The notes beneath the pieces are model-generated. The model was not told where the DNA came from. It did not search any database and was given only the letters and a program-made list of their open reading frames with translations. The translations under genes and the position numbers were made by a program. This document shows, piece by piece, positions 46,227 to 57,966 of a stretch of 64,000 nt of DNA. Every line of letters starts with the position of its first letter. The stretch's first letter is position 1. The DNA comes from Mesocentrotus franciscanus (lineage: Eukaryota; Echinodermata; Echinoidea; Camarodonta; Strongylocentrotidae): contig CP137672.1 in assembly GCA_037976565.1 (NCBI GenBank), forward strand, positions 29,104,877 to 29,168,876, given 5' to 3'.

Positions 46227-46850
46227 TCAGGGGCAGTGGCGTAATGAACAAAAAGGTCAAGGGGCGGAGCCCCCGGAAGCTCAGGGGTTTTAGGCATTTA
46301 ATTACGGTCAGATGAGCATATTTCGATACCTTATTTGTGACACTGGCAGGTCACTAATCGGCGAGGGGTCCAGGGGGCTGAGCCCCATGAAGCTCAGGGG
46401 TTTTAGGTATTTAATTACGGTCAGATGAGCATCCAGGGGCCCGCCTTAGGGCCCTTGGTGGGGTCCAGGGGGCAGAGCCCCCGGAAGCTCAGGGGTTTTA
46501 GGTATTTAATAACGGTCAGATGAGCATCCAGGGGCCCTCCTTAGGGCCCTTGGTGGGGTCCAGGGGGTAGAGCCGACGGAAGCTCAGGGGTTTTAGGTAT
46601 TTAATTACGGTCAGATGAGCATCCAGGGGCCCGCCTTAGGGCCTTGGTGGGGTCCAGGGGCGGAGCCCCGTAAGCTCAGGGGATTTAGGCATTTAATTAC
46701 GGTCAGATGAGCATATTTTGATACCTCATTTGTGACACAGGCAGGTCACTCATTCTTTCTTTCGCTCTCTCTTTCTTTTTCTCTTTAACATTCTTTTTCA
46801 CAAAAGTGAGGGGGGCTTGAGCCCCGAGCCCCCTCCGTTCTGCAGATCCT
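46227..46850. repeat. GC-rich tandem repeat block 1
   Basis: Units alternate ccagggggcggagcccccgg, aagctcaggggttttaggca, tttaattacggtcagatgag with either catattt...gataccttatttgtgacactgg or catccaggggcccgccttag. About five to six units. The same block recurs at 53030-53480 and 55668-56390. The start resembles a CAGTGGCGTAATG terminus at 46227, but no matching right end with a target duplication was found. Confidence 0.82.
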
Positions 46851-47465
46851 GACATGAAGGCTTCTAAATAAGCATATTTTTTGCCCCTGTCTAAGGTATG
46901 CATGTTGATTTGGTAATATTGAAATATTATGAAACTGACGTATATTTGTTCTCAGGAGTCAGGACCATGTTTTGAGGGGGTAACAGGGTTGATTTTTCCC
47001 CCAAGTTAAGCGAAGGTGATCGCAGCTATTATGTTACTGCACGACTGCTAGCCACAGCTAGCTAGCGTCTTTTAAAAACCTTACCTAGCCATCCTAGCGC
47101 TGCATATTAATATTTGAATATATGAATATTTGCGTTGGTACGGTGTACGTGGTGGAGATCAAAATTAAATCGGCCAGATTCTGGACTAACCAGTATATCG
47201 CAATGATTATGGACAAGTTACGACCTGGGTAGTCATTCGTTAACGGTAAGCCTCCCGATTTTCTCGCAGTGTCATTTATTTTAAGTAAACATCGCTTCGC
47301 ACTTGTAATTTTTGTATGAAATCTCATTATTTGATAAACTATCGCATCAGATTCTGTGTACGTGCGTATCATGAATATTTATGACTAGCGCATGACGTAT
47401 AGGTTCCTATTAAGCCAATCAAATGCAGCGGTAGGATGGCTAGGTTAGGTTAAAAAAGGACGCTG
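46851..47465. other. No gene seen
   Basis: No supported feature; small open frames have no motif. Confidence 0.5.
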
Positions 47466-48060
47466 CCGGGCCGCTGCCAGGCGCGTAGCCAGTTGCGATG
47501 GGGGCGGTCGCCCCAAAAAAAAAAAAAAAAACGCCGGCCAAAAAAAAAAAAAAAAAAGAGAGAGAAGAGAAAAAAGTAAGAGGGCGTAGGAAGAAATAGG
47601 AGCAGACAAAGAAACATTTTCTAATAATTTAATGAAACGTCAAAGCTTCCGCGCTTCGCGCGGAGGGGGAACAGAATCCAGACGATTAAGGATTAAGAGT
47701 CGAGAACGGTAAAACAAATCGTCTTCTTTCTCCAACAATTAAATGAAACGTCAAAGCTTTCGCGCTTCGCGTGTGAGGGGGGAGTAGGGAACTGAATTCA
47801 GACAAGGATTAAGAGTCGAGAACAGTACAACGAATCGTATTCTTTCTCTAATAATTTAATAAAACGTCAAACTGAATTCAGACAAGGATTAAGAGTCGAG
47901 AATGGTACAACGAATAACCTTGTTTCTCTAATAATTTAATGAAACGTGAAAGCTTCCGCGCTTCGCGCGGGAGGGGGGATACTGAATTCAGACAAGGATT
48001 AACAGTCGAGAACAGGTGTACAACGAATCGTCTCCTTTCTCTCCCTGCACCCCCCCCCTC
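47466..48060. repeat. Hairpin satellite, block 3, with hAT-like left end
   Basis: A left-terminus-like CAGGCGCGTAGCCAG at 47466 is followed by A-rich sequence and then four to five units of the same ~100-bp satellite as inside the element at 7276-11121 (cgcttcgcgcgg at about 47650, 47764 and 47955). No right end or target duplication was found. Confidence 0.75.
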
Positions 48061-48286
48061 CCTGCAGTTTAAGGATCCAATACTTTCATTTTATATAGCA
48101 AACACATAGGTATAAATTCATTTTAAAGGCTATGGTGTAGAAGTAGAATGGTAGGCCTACTTCAGATTGTGTATATAATTGGAACTGTAGGCCTACTTCA
48201 GATTGGATTCCTAAGAACATTTTACATCTTATTTAGTGATAAAGGTCCACTTGGACTTCGAAAGGGAGAGTTTGATATTAGTCCAA

Positions 48287-48760
48287 TTACTTTCTTTGTA
48301 ATAATTTCAACATAATTAGAAGGTGGGTTTTATATGAATATCCCCAGATAATATTACAATACAATAAATGAGGCAAGATAATACTATTATAAATATTGAT
48401 GAGTATAGTTTGAGTTAGAATATATCTTAATCTTGATATGGTACCAATACCTCTTGAAATATTTGAACAAGTATTATATATATGAGGCTTCCATGAAAGA
48501 AATTCATTGATAGTGACTCCAAGAAAGGAAAAGTTGTTAGTTCTCATGATTTCACGTCCACCGATCAATAATGAATGGACATCGTTTGGGACCCTCCTGC
48601 TCCTTGATCTAAAAATCACATACCTAGTTTTGTCAAAGTTCAATGACAACTTATTACAGCAAAACCAGGTATACCACGTTTGTACTTCATTGTTTGCTAA
48701 TGATATTAATTCATGAATAGTTTGATGAGCTTGCATCATCAGCAAACAATGAATAATGCT
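48287..48760 (-). pseudogene. LINE RT fragment with frameshift at the FADD site
   Basis: On the minus strand, bases 48746-48732 encode FADDA, the catalytic box of a LINE RT. Directly after it a shift moves to the frame that reads QTIHELISLANNEVQTWYTW, CCNKLSLNFDKTRYVIF, FSFLGVTINEFLSWKPHI and LPHLLYCNIIWG, the thumb region of CR1/L2-type RT. Both ends are truncated. Inactive. Confidence 0.88.
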
Positions 48761-49453
48761 GACAAATTTGTAATGTCATTAATATAGACAAGACATATTT
48801 GGAAATGTAATTTATTTGCTTTGCAAGATAAGACGTCCTTTCATAAGCTGTTGTTCAGAATCGTTCATGTAAAGATTGTGTAAGTTTCAGACATACATGT
48901 AAATGTATATTTGAAATAAACTAATATGAAATTGCATCTCAGAAATATTATTACTGCCATTACATGTCATTGCACTTAATTGCACCTATTAAATTAAAAA
49001 TTAAAAATCAATGAACCTTCTCTTTAAAGGTTGTCTGTCCAAGCAGAATACAAATGTTATATCTGTGCCGTATTTTCAATGAACATATAAATTGTAATGT
49101 AATGTAAATAATTTCTAGAAATAAAAATGCGAGCTACTATTATTTCATGGGATACGATTTTTAAAACACACTTTGATATGAATATGTATCTTTATCACAT
49201 TAAAGTGTCGTCTATTTACATGATTTACGCTTCTTGTTGTCAGCATGGTCAGACTATCATATTGAAATGAGCGTTCTTTTGACTCATGAAATAAATTATT
49301 AAAAAAAAACATGCGAAATACTATTTATAAGATAAGCGCTTTTTAACACACTTTTAGATCCGAGAGGAGGTGCGTTAGCTTTTCAATCTTGTGAATTGAC
49401 AGGACAGTTTGAATAAAGTGAACAGCAAAACATATCTTTAATCGAAGTATTAC
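48761..49453. other. No gene seen
   Basis: AT-rich sequence with no supported feature. Confidence 0.5.
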
Positions 49454-49457
49454 TTAA

Positions 49458-50216
49458 AGGGCAAGTCCACTCCAAAAATAACTTACTTTCAATAAAAGCA
49501 GAAAAATCAGACAAACCAATCAAAAAACGTTTGAGCATAATCGGATAACTATTAAGAAAGTTATGAATATTTAATGACATGAAAAACTTTGAAAATCACT
49601 AGACAAATTGGCAACTCACTCATGAGTCTGTGACGTCATGTTCTCACTATCGACTAATTATTTTCTTTGTATTGATAATATAAATTTCCTATTTCCCCCC
49701 ACCAGCATCCAAGTTAGATTGATAGTAAAATGTTTTTGTGTGGATGCACTAATATCGAGTATTTTTTTTCCAGTTAAATCATGAAAAATGTGAATTTTGA
49801 TAAACTATTTATATAAAAATCAATAATTATGAATATACAATATTCAGAAAATAGTATCAATTCTTCAAAGTTCATAAAAGATTTTGTGAAATGTCATGCA
49901 CGCAATATGATACAAATCATATAAACTGGGCAAAGGCATGGGGAAATCAAGTTCTGGGGGATAAAAAGGAAAATTAATGGGATTAAACTATATAAAGCAA
50001 TTGATAAATAGTGAGGACATGACGTCACAAACTGATAACCAAATTGGCAATTTGTGTAGTGATTTCCATTGTTCCATAGTTTTACATACTTTTTCAAAAA
50101 TTCATAACTTTCTTATTTGTTATCCGATTTTGCTCAAACTTTTGTTGATTGGTTTGTTTGATTTTTTTGCTTCAAAATCTATTGAAAGTAAGTTATTTTG
50201 GGAGTGGACTTGTACT
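49458..50216. mobile_element. 759-bp TTAA-flanked element
   Basis: TTAA lies at 49454-49457 and 50217-50220. The ends are AGGGCAAGTCCACTCCAAAA and, read inward, AGTACAAGTCCACTCCCAAA, the same family as 9815-10379. The two halves are mutually inverted over several hundred bases (for example tgacgtcatgttctcactat near 49630 versus atagtgaggacatgacgtca near 50008). Confidence 0.88.
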
Positions 50217-50244
50217 TTAAGTTCAGTACTGTAACATCATGATG

Positions 50245-50690
50245 GTATGTCATCAACAATTGCGGTAGGAGAATTGTAAAAGTGTAGGGGCGCCCTGGCG
50301 GCAAGGAAATGCGTCAAGGGAACATTTCTTCCCATCCCGAGTTTAAAATGTCATTCGTCCTATAGTGTGTGAAGTGCCAATATAATGTTCTATTCCTAAA
50401 GAATTTTTATATGGAAAACGTCAATAAAGATTAACCTAAACAAACAAAAAAGATGAAGAAGAACTAGAAGAAAAAGATGCAAGCGAAAATGATTTCTCCA
50501 TATATTGGAGGGTGGAAAAGACTTTGCCTGGGGTCAGATTTTCCTCGATGTCCCAAGCGCCGCCACATAGAGACAAAGAGGCAAAATGACAGAAGATATA
50601 CACATCAATGATACATGGAAAGGAAATGGAAGAGAAATAGGGTGAGAAAAGAAGTGAACGAAATTATGATTATAAATTGTTGACAAGATT
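50245..50690. repeat. Dispersed ~450-500-bp repeat, copy B
   Basis: Collinear with 35640-36130 in the same orientation, about 85% identical by eye. It starts about 25 bases after the TTAA element. Confidence 0.78.
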
Positions 50691-52490
50691 GTAGTACATA
50701 CTGGCTGAGTAACCTTTTTTTAGATTTTTTGTACATGATTGACATATTCTTACCTTCATCACTCCGTGGTCATGTTTTGTTCACGGAGTGTTGAACCATA
50801 ATGGCGTCATCAGTATTTATATACAATATTCTCTTTCTTTTCTTGTTCTTCTTCGCTTTCTACTACTTCTTCTTTTTCTTCTTCTTTCCTTCTAGTTCTA
50901 GCTGTGTGTGTGAGAATGTATGTATGTGTATGTGTGTTGATGATTGAATATTTGCATTATTATAAGATTTATTTTATGTATGTATAATTTGCTCAAGGGG
51001 CCCTGTTTACAAGCCTTTGCTTCTTTAGGGTTCCTAACCTTTATTACTTTGGATATGATTACATTTGATGTACGATTTTCAAATGGTTGAATAAATGAAA
51101 TGAAATGAATTACGAATTACCAGCATTTAAAGAAAAAAAACGTTACATAGGCTCATATTCCGATGTGTCGACAGCTATCTTTTCACAATGCATCACGCAC
51201 TGATGACGTGCATGTACAGGAACCGGAAATCGAATGATGGCGAAACTGACAATACACAATACATTACAGCAGTGGGAGCGATGTCTGTAAAATACCCTAC
51301 TTTTAATAAGCTCCCCCCCCCCAAAAAAAAAAAAATACAAAATACAAAATACAAAAAATACAAAAGAATACAAAAAAATACAAAAAAATTCAAAAAAAAT
51401 ACAAAAAAATACAAATACAAATGTTTTATAGATATACGTGAATACCATGTACTCTGGATAATAAGAGTCATCTCTTGTTGAATAATTAATTAAGATGAAG
51501 GCTTATTAATTACTACATTCCAAATGGTTTATGTACTAGTAATAATCAGTTGACAAAAGGATGTACTGGAAATAAAATTATGACCAGTTTTGGGTCTTTA
51601 TTTGAAAATGACGAATTTTCATACTCACTGCGTATTTCACTACAAACTGCAAACAAAATCGATTATTGTGGTTGTCATTTTCTCAGTTCGAATCCTTGTT
51701 TTTGTCAAACCACTAACGCGAATAGACAAAATTACATGCTAATCCTGGATGATCCTTTATGAAAATGTAATTTGTAAATCTATCACAAGCAGACAAAGTC
51801 GGAGGTGAGCAAACATTCCGTCGACAAAGAGACTGAGTTTCCGGTCTAATGATGGTCTGAGCGTTCCGTTGGATCCCGCGTTGGATAACTCCAAACTCCA
51901 TACTACTGTATATATGAACTTCAATTACTTGCCCTTCGTAAAGTCCGCGAGTCAGTGAGACGATTTGGGATAGCGCGGCTGTGTAATACTTAATGTTTAA
52001 CTGATTATTTACTCTGTAAATTCATTTCTGAAAACTATTGTTAGAGCAAAGTGCATCAATAACAAATAATACTGAATAAACACAGAATATCAACGATATG
52101 CTTGAGTTTACTGGCGTCAATCCCGCGAAGATGGGGGTATACATCATTCTCTCGGCATTTTTGAGGGATCGGATGACCTACATATATATCCTCTCCAGTG
52201 CTCCACCTTTCAACGAAAAAAAAAATCAATTAATTTTAGTTGTTGCAAATCTTGACAAAATTAATTATAAATCTTATGTAATCGTGAAAATTTATCTTTC
52301 AGAATAAAAGATTAAAACACTCTAAGAGAGTTGAGGGGGTAAGGAGCACTAATTCCCCCAATTCGTGAGAAAATATTTAGCGCAGAATCAGCCAGCCGGC
52401 GAATAACCATTGAGCGGGGGAAATAAGGAGCACTATTTTTTTTTTGTTGCTCAACCGGGGGTAGTGAGCACTATTTTGTTTTACTCCCAC
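50691..52490. other. Non-coding with A-rich low complexity
   Basis: Contains a pyrimidine-rich run at 50830-50900 and a (C)n-(A)n and acaaaaaata-type run at 51312-51420, which generates spurious open frames on both strands. No supported gene. Confidence 0.5.
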
Positions 52491-52494
52491 CCCC

Positions 52495-52606
52495 ACCCCT
52501 CCCACCCCTTGAGCCAGGGGAGGCCCGTCTTCTTTTTTTTGTTTAAAGGTTAAATTTACCTGTTTTGGGGCCAGGCAGGGAGGGCCCCGGCCCTCCCTAG
52601 ATCCGC
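52495..52606. repeat. Right-end-like terminus of a CAGTGGCGGATCTAG repeat
   Basis: Read on the minus strand the segment begins CAGTGGCGGATCTAGGGAGG, then ggccggggccctccctgcct. This is a common hAT-like terminus. The partner end was not identified. Confidence 0.4.
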
Positions 52607-52792
52607 CACTGGGTTCTTGACCAATGGGGTTAGACATGGTGACCAGACGTCCCGTATTTCAACCATATCACGCTTCTTCCAGAGAACTCGTGAAATATAA
52701 TAACCATGATAACGTCGCTCGGGAAAGTCTGAATCCGTCGGTTCGTATTATATTTCGTTAGAGCATTAGAATATTTGTATTGTTTATAGGTC

Positions 52793-52798
<6 letters not shown>

Positions 52799-52845
<47 letters not shown>
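52799..52845. repeat. (TA)n microsatellite
   Basis: About 23 uninterrupted TA dinucleotides, followed by tacagtatatataaa. Confidence 0.95.
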
Positions 52846-52847
<2 letters not shown>

Positions 52848-53029
52848 TATATATAAACAGTGCGTATAAAGTAGCTTCTAAATTGAAACGTTATAACCTA
52901 TATGACCTTGAATCAATGGGGGGGGGGGCTGGCAGACAAAAAAATCCGCATCACCCCACTCTTACATGCAGGCCCCCGCTGAACGTTTTTCAAAGTGGGT
53001 GGGGGGAGGCTAAAATATTTACGATCAGG

Positions 53030-53483
53030 TAGAGCGTAGTGTTAATTGGCGTGGAGTCTAGGGGCAAAGCCCTGGCAGGGGTCAAGGGGCAGAGTCCCCG
53101 AAAGCTCAGGGCGTATGGGCATTTAATTACGGTCAGATGAGCATATTTTGATACCTTATTCATGACACTGGCGGGTCACTAATTGACGTGGGGTCCAGGG
53201 GCTGAGCCCCCTGAAACTCACGGATTTGAGGCATTTTATAACGGTCATTGAGCATTGAGGGGCCCGCTTTAGGCTTCCTGGTGGGGCCAAGGGGCTGAGC
53301 CCCCGGAAGCTCAGGGGTTTTAGGCATTTAGATTACGGTCAGATGAGAATATTTTGATACCCTATTTGTGACACTGGCAGGTCACTCATTGGCGTGGGGT
53401 CCAGGGGGCGGAGCCCCCGGAAGCTCAGGGGTTTTAAGCATTTTATAACGGTCAGATAAGCATTCAGGGACCTGCCTTAGGGC
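53030..53483. repeat. GC-rich tandem repeat block 2 (left of insertion)
   Basis: About four units of the array also seen at 46227-46850. The block is interrupted at 53483 inside the unit text cctgccttagggc and continues at 55668. Confidence 0.85.
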
Positions 53484-54229
53484 CAGTGGCGTACCTGGCA
53501 TACCTCGTCACGGGGGGCAAGCGATTTGGACGAGCAAGGGGGTGTTGAGACTAGGACAGCAGTTGGGATGGGCAGACAGCAATCACTTGCGTCGGGCTTC
53601 AGCTTCAAACACCTTACATCAGGCCCGGGGAACGTTTTTCAAAGTGGGGAGGGGCTAAAGTATTTACGATCAGGTAGAGCGTAGCGAGCGAAGCGAGCGG
53701 AGTGTAAATTGGCGTGGGGTCCAGGGGGCGGAGCCCCCGGAAATTCAGAGGTTTTAGCAGGCCAGGGGCGGCGGAGCGTCATTCATAGTGGGGAGCACCA
53801 ACAATAAAGGGCGCTTTCCGGAAAAGGGGCACCTATACAGGGAAACCTCAAAGCGAAAATATACCCCTACATTGTGAGTACATTATCAGGGATGATTTCA
53901 ATGTTTGTTTCTCTCTTTACATGGTCCAAGATACTGTTTACGCATCATACATGTACTTAGCAGTTGGTTTTGATGGTTAGAATATTTATTTGCGAGCGAA
54001 CTATCAGAGATTTGTGAGGTCGCAGTGCAAAAAATTACATCTTATAAAGAGGAAAAACAATCCTGATGGGGTTTTAAGCACAATCTAATCATGAAAGACT
54101 GAAAAATTCTTTAATAAGAAACATAATTATATCAATTTTAAATAGGAGCGAGCGTAGCGAGCCAGATTTGGGTGTAATTAAAGAAAAAAAAATTGCTCTT
54201 AATCGCTTTAAATTAGGAGCACTTTTTAT

Positions 54230-54650
54230 GGGGAAAGGAAAAGGGGGCACATATCCAAAGGAAAAGGACACTTCCTAGAAAAGAAAAAGAGCACATGTCA
54301 AAGTAAAAAGGGGAATTACCAGAGGTGAAAATGGGCACTCCTCACACTTAATAAGGGGCACTTCTGATAACGGAAAAGTGCAATTATCAGAAGGACAATG
54401 GTACTAATTAGAAAGGATAAGTTCAAGTTCAAGTTCATTTTATTCAAAACCACACAAAACATGATATAATCTTTTACAACAAAAAAGACTGGTAATAGTA
54501 CATTAATCGATTTGATTACATCAATGGGCACGTGTCAAAATATAAGGGGCAACTATCAGAGATAAAAAGGGGCACTTATTACAGAGTTAAAGGGGGCACC
54601 TCTCAAATATGAATAAGGGCACTCATCGGAGATTTTTTTTTTTTAAAGGG
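54230..54650 (+). repeat. GGGGCACTT minisatellite, plus orientation
   Basis: Repeated forms of aaaaggggcacttatcagag with variable spacing, about ten units, broken by a LINE tail at 54425-54520. It is the same unit as at 20990-21300, inverted. Confidence 0.8.
54425..54520 (-). mobile_element. LINE 3' tail (minus strand)
   Basis: On the minus strand the sequence runs into gttttgaataaaatgaactt, then gaacttgaactt, a typical LINE 3' terminus with short tandem units. It lies inside the minisatellite. Confidence 0.55.
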
Positions 54651-54737
54651 CACTTAATAGAAAGAAAAAAAATCTCACGCACAAATTATGCAAAAGCGGT
54701 GAGTAATTGCGTCCCGCAGGACACAACAAAAATTCCC

Positions 54738-54816
54738 AGGTTAGTATATCTGTAAAGCGCTTAGAGACATCGTAGATGTATTAAGCGCCATACGAAAGCG
54801 GAATATTATTATTATT
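54738..54816 (+). mobile_element. SINE-like 3' tail
   Basis: The text gtaaagcgcttagagacatc, gtagatgtattaagcgccat, acgaaagcggaatattattatt has the usual body end and (ATT)n tail of a marine-invertebrate SINE/LINE pair. Only the 3' part is recognised. Confidence 0.5.
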
Positions 54817-55667
54817 TCCGGAAGCTGGAGATGAATCGTTTTCGCATCGTACACTGATTATAATTTTAATAATTTGCACATCTTTCCAATCTGTCCATAT
54901 TGTGTAACAGTAACGACTCATCTGTGACACTAAAACGATGTGCATGAGACATGAGAAAAATTTTGACTGACAGTTCATTTTTTATGCACCTGTACAACTG
55001 AATGGAGTGTTTTTACCAAGATTCTGACGAGAAAAAGTGTGTAATTTTCTGAACGAATTAGGCTTTTAAGGACTGATTTTATGAATCCGCAAACTGCCAA
55101 ACTCGGAAGCTTTGCCGACATGCTTGACGATGCCTCCGTGTTTTTACTTCTCGCATTTGCTATTTTTTCGCGCTTTAATGTGGTGTCGCATTTTGCAGGA
55201 AAGTTTTTTGCCGGGGCCTTGCCCTTGGTTGGTTTCATTCTATTTTTCTTTAACATACTTTTTCAAAGGGGGCGGCCCCCCGAGCCCCGCCGTAGCGCGG
55301 GCCCTGTACATTGTGTACTGAGTCCTGACATACTTTTCAACGTTGTAACTTATACGCCCTAGTGTAGAGCGATCATCGGCATTTTGTTTTAATCTTATAG
55401 GCCTAAAACACGAATTAGGGCTAGTTCTGCCCTGAAAACGACCCAAATCTCGGAGCATGGCTAGCTGAACCGCGGGGCCTTGGCCTATATACGGATAAGT
55501 GAGTGCCCTGGGTCCACTTCTAACTCGTGTTTTTAGCTCTTCTTTCTTCCCTTTTCCCTTTTCCTTCCCTTTCCTTTCCTTTCCTTTCCTTTCCTTTCCT
55601 TTTTTTTGCTTGCTTGTCACTCGTCATGGGTGGCACACTGCCCCCTGCCCCCGTAGGTACGCTACTG

Positions 55668-56395
55668 CTTAGGGCCCCTGGTGTGGTCGAGGGGGCAGAG
55701 CCACCGGAAGTTCAGGGGTTTTAGGCATTAAATTACCGTCAGATGAGCATCTATGGGCCCACCTTAGGGCCATTGGTTCGGTCCAGGGGGAAAACCCCCT
55801 GCAGGCTCAGGGGTTTTAGGCGTTTAATTACGGTCAGATTAGCATATTTGGATATCTTATTTGTGACACTGGCACGACACTATAAATTGGCGTCGGGTCC
55901 AGGGGGCGGAACCCCTAGAAGCTCAGGGGTTACAGACATCTTATAACGGTCAGATAATCATTCAGGGGTCCGCCTTAGGGCCCCTGGTGGGGTCGAGGGA
56001 GCAGAGTTATCGGAAGTTCAGGGGTTTTAGGCATTAGATTACGGTCAGATGAGCATATTTTCATACCTTATTTGTGACACGTACTGGCAGGTCACTAATT
56101 GGCGTGGGGTCCAGGGGGCGGAGCCCCCGGAAGCTCAAGGGTTTTAAGCATTGATTAACGGTCAAATGAGTATCAAGAGGCCCGCCTTAGGGCCCTTGGT
56201 TAGGTCCAGGGGGCAGAGCCACCGAAAGTTCAAGGGTCCTAGGCGTTAAATTACCGTCAGATGAGCATCTAAGGGCTTGTTTAGGGCCCTATATAGGAGG
56301 GGTCCATGCAGATCGAGGGCGGAGCCCCTGGAAGCTCAGGGGTTTTAGGCATTTAATTACGGTCAGATGAGCATATTTTGATAACCTATTAACAA
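55668..56395. repeat. GC-rich tandem repeat block 2 (right of insertion)
   Basis: About six to seven units in the same orientation as at 53030-53483, continuing the interrupted unit. Sequence between units is variable (cccttaggg / gataccttatttgtgacactgg alternate). Confidence 0.85.
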
Positions 56396-56474
56396 ACACT
56401 GGGGGCAGGCGACTGCGCATTACCCCGCGTACCGCCTAGAGCTGCCGCGATCTTCTCTAAGCTCTTCTCTGGGG

Positions 56475-57966
56475 GGCGTCTTATTTTTTCGTACCACAGC
56501 GAGCCCAGATTCCTATTATTTCATGAATATTCATTACGCAGGGTCGGGAAAGTCTCGATTCTCTTGAATATTCATGTATGATCGAGGGGGGAACTATCCT
56601 ACATACGTAGCATGCGCAGCATCGAATATTGTGTGTAACACGTTGGATTAATGGTATAAAACGACATTAGAAAAGCAATGTCATGGTCATTTAGATCATA
56701 ATACAGTCATAAATGCTGTGTTTAATTATTAATAAATGCAAAAAAATGCCAGTAGACAAGATATATAGCATATATTTCAAGCAAGAGTAAAATGATTGTT
56801 CTCTTGATAGGCAATTTATGAGTACTTTTCCGAGGTCAACTTTGAATCTAGTTCTTTTATGAATGGGAAAATAATCAGTTCTAGGTTCGCTTGTTTAAAT
56901 ATTACAAGCAGAGGTTGAATTTTGGTATTGAATATGCAGATACAGTATAAACATGAGTTAAGTTCAATTTGCAAATGTGAATTTGATAAAACTGGATTTG
57001 ACGTTTTATTCTTTAGACTGGGTCGTAGTGACAATTCAATCTGTATTAAAATTAAATAACAAGAATAGGCCTACATATTTACAGACATTTAGCAAAAATA
57101 AATACCTGTGTATTGCACTTAAATTATTTCTACGATCTATGCATGCTCACTTAACTGCATAATATTACCACTGAATAATTACTTTATATATAGTGCCTGC
57201 ATGATGTGTCGTTTCACATACTATATGTACCTGTCATAATAAATGACTTATGAAATCAAACTCTATAGCTACGTACTTCATCCTCGTAAAGATGCTCTTT
57301 CGTATTTAACGAATAAGGATTTATTTGTGACACACAGTGCTATATTCGTTCTCACCAATTCTAACCGGATTAAATAACTGCTTTCTTTCCTAAGCATCAA
57401 ATACACACACTTGTTCAATACTAATTAAAACCCAAAGGGACAAAACTAAGTCACTATATACAAGCAGTGTATCAAAGTCACCTTTGCCAATTGAATTTAA
57501 CTCATGTTTATAATAATGTATCACATATTCAATACCAAAATTCAACCTCTGCTTGTAATATTTAAAAAGCAAACAGCGAACTGATTATTTTCCTTTCATG
57601 AAAAGAACTAGATTCAACTTGACCTCAGAAAAGTACGGTAGGCCTACTCATAAATTGCCTATCAAGACTCTTGCTTGAAATATATGCTATATAATCTTCT
57701 ACTGACATTTTGGCATTTACTAGTATAAACACAGCATTTATGACTGTATTATCTAAATGACCATGACATTGCTTTTCTATGTCGTTTTATAGGCCAACGT
57801 GTTACACACGATATGCGATGCTGCGCATGCTACACGCGTAGGATAGTTCCCGCCTCGATCATACATGAATATTCAAGAGAATCGAGACTTTCCCCGACCC
57901 TGCGTAATGAATATTCATGATAAAATAGGAATCTGGGCTCGCCGTGGTACGAAAAAATAAGACGCG
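56475..57966. repeat. 1.5-kb long inverted repeat (foldback)
   Basis: The left arm (about 56475-57040) and the right arm (about 57400-57966) are reverse complements, about 85-90% identical, around a ~350-bp centre. Outer ends: gcgtcttattttttcgtacc and, at the right, ggtacgaaaaaataagacgc. Matching inner blocks include the gaatattcat / tcgattctc text and acaagcagaggttgaatttt. No gene is present; a clear target duplication was not seen. Confidence 0.88.

Larger units (their letters stand above)
53484..55667. mobile_element. 2.18-kb hAT-type element with perfect 8-bp TSD
   Basis: A perfect duplication cttagggc flanks it at 53476-53483 and 55668-55675, splitting the GC-rich array. The left end is CAGTGGCGTACCTGG and the right end, read inward, CAGTAGCGTACCTACGG. 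The body includes one unit-like copy of the array (53640-53755), the GGGGCACTT minisatellite (54230-54650), a LINE tail (54425-54520), a SINE-like tail (54740-54815), and a (ttcct)n run at 55560-55605. It has no transposase. Confidence 0.87.

Noticed and set aside
51143..51481. Overlapping ~100-codon frames on both strands
   Set aside because: They are produced by an A-rich low-complexity run (acaaaaaaata-type) and have no biological composition.
55240..55620. 126-codon frame with KGKERKGKE repeats
   Set aside because: Derived from the (ttcct)n microsatellite; no conserved region.
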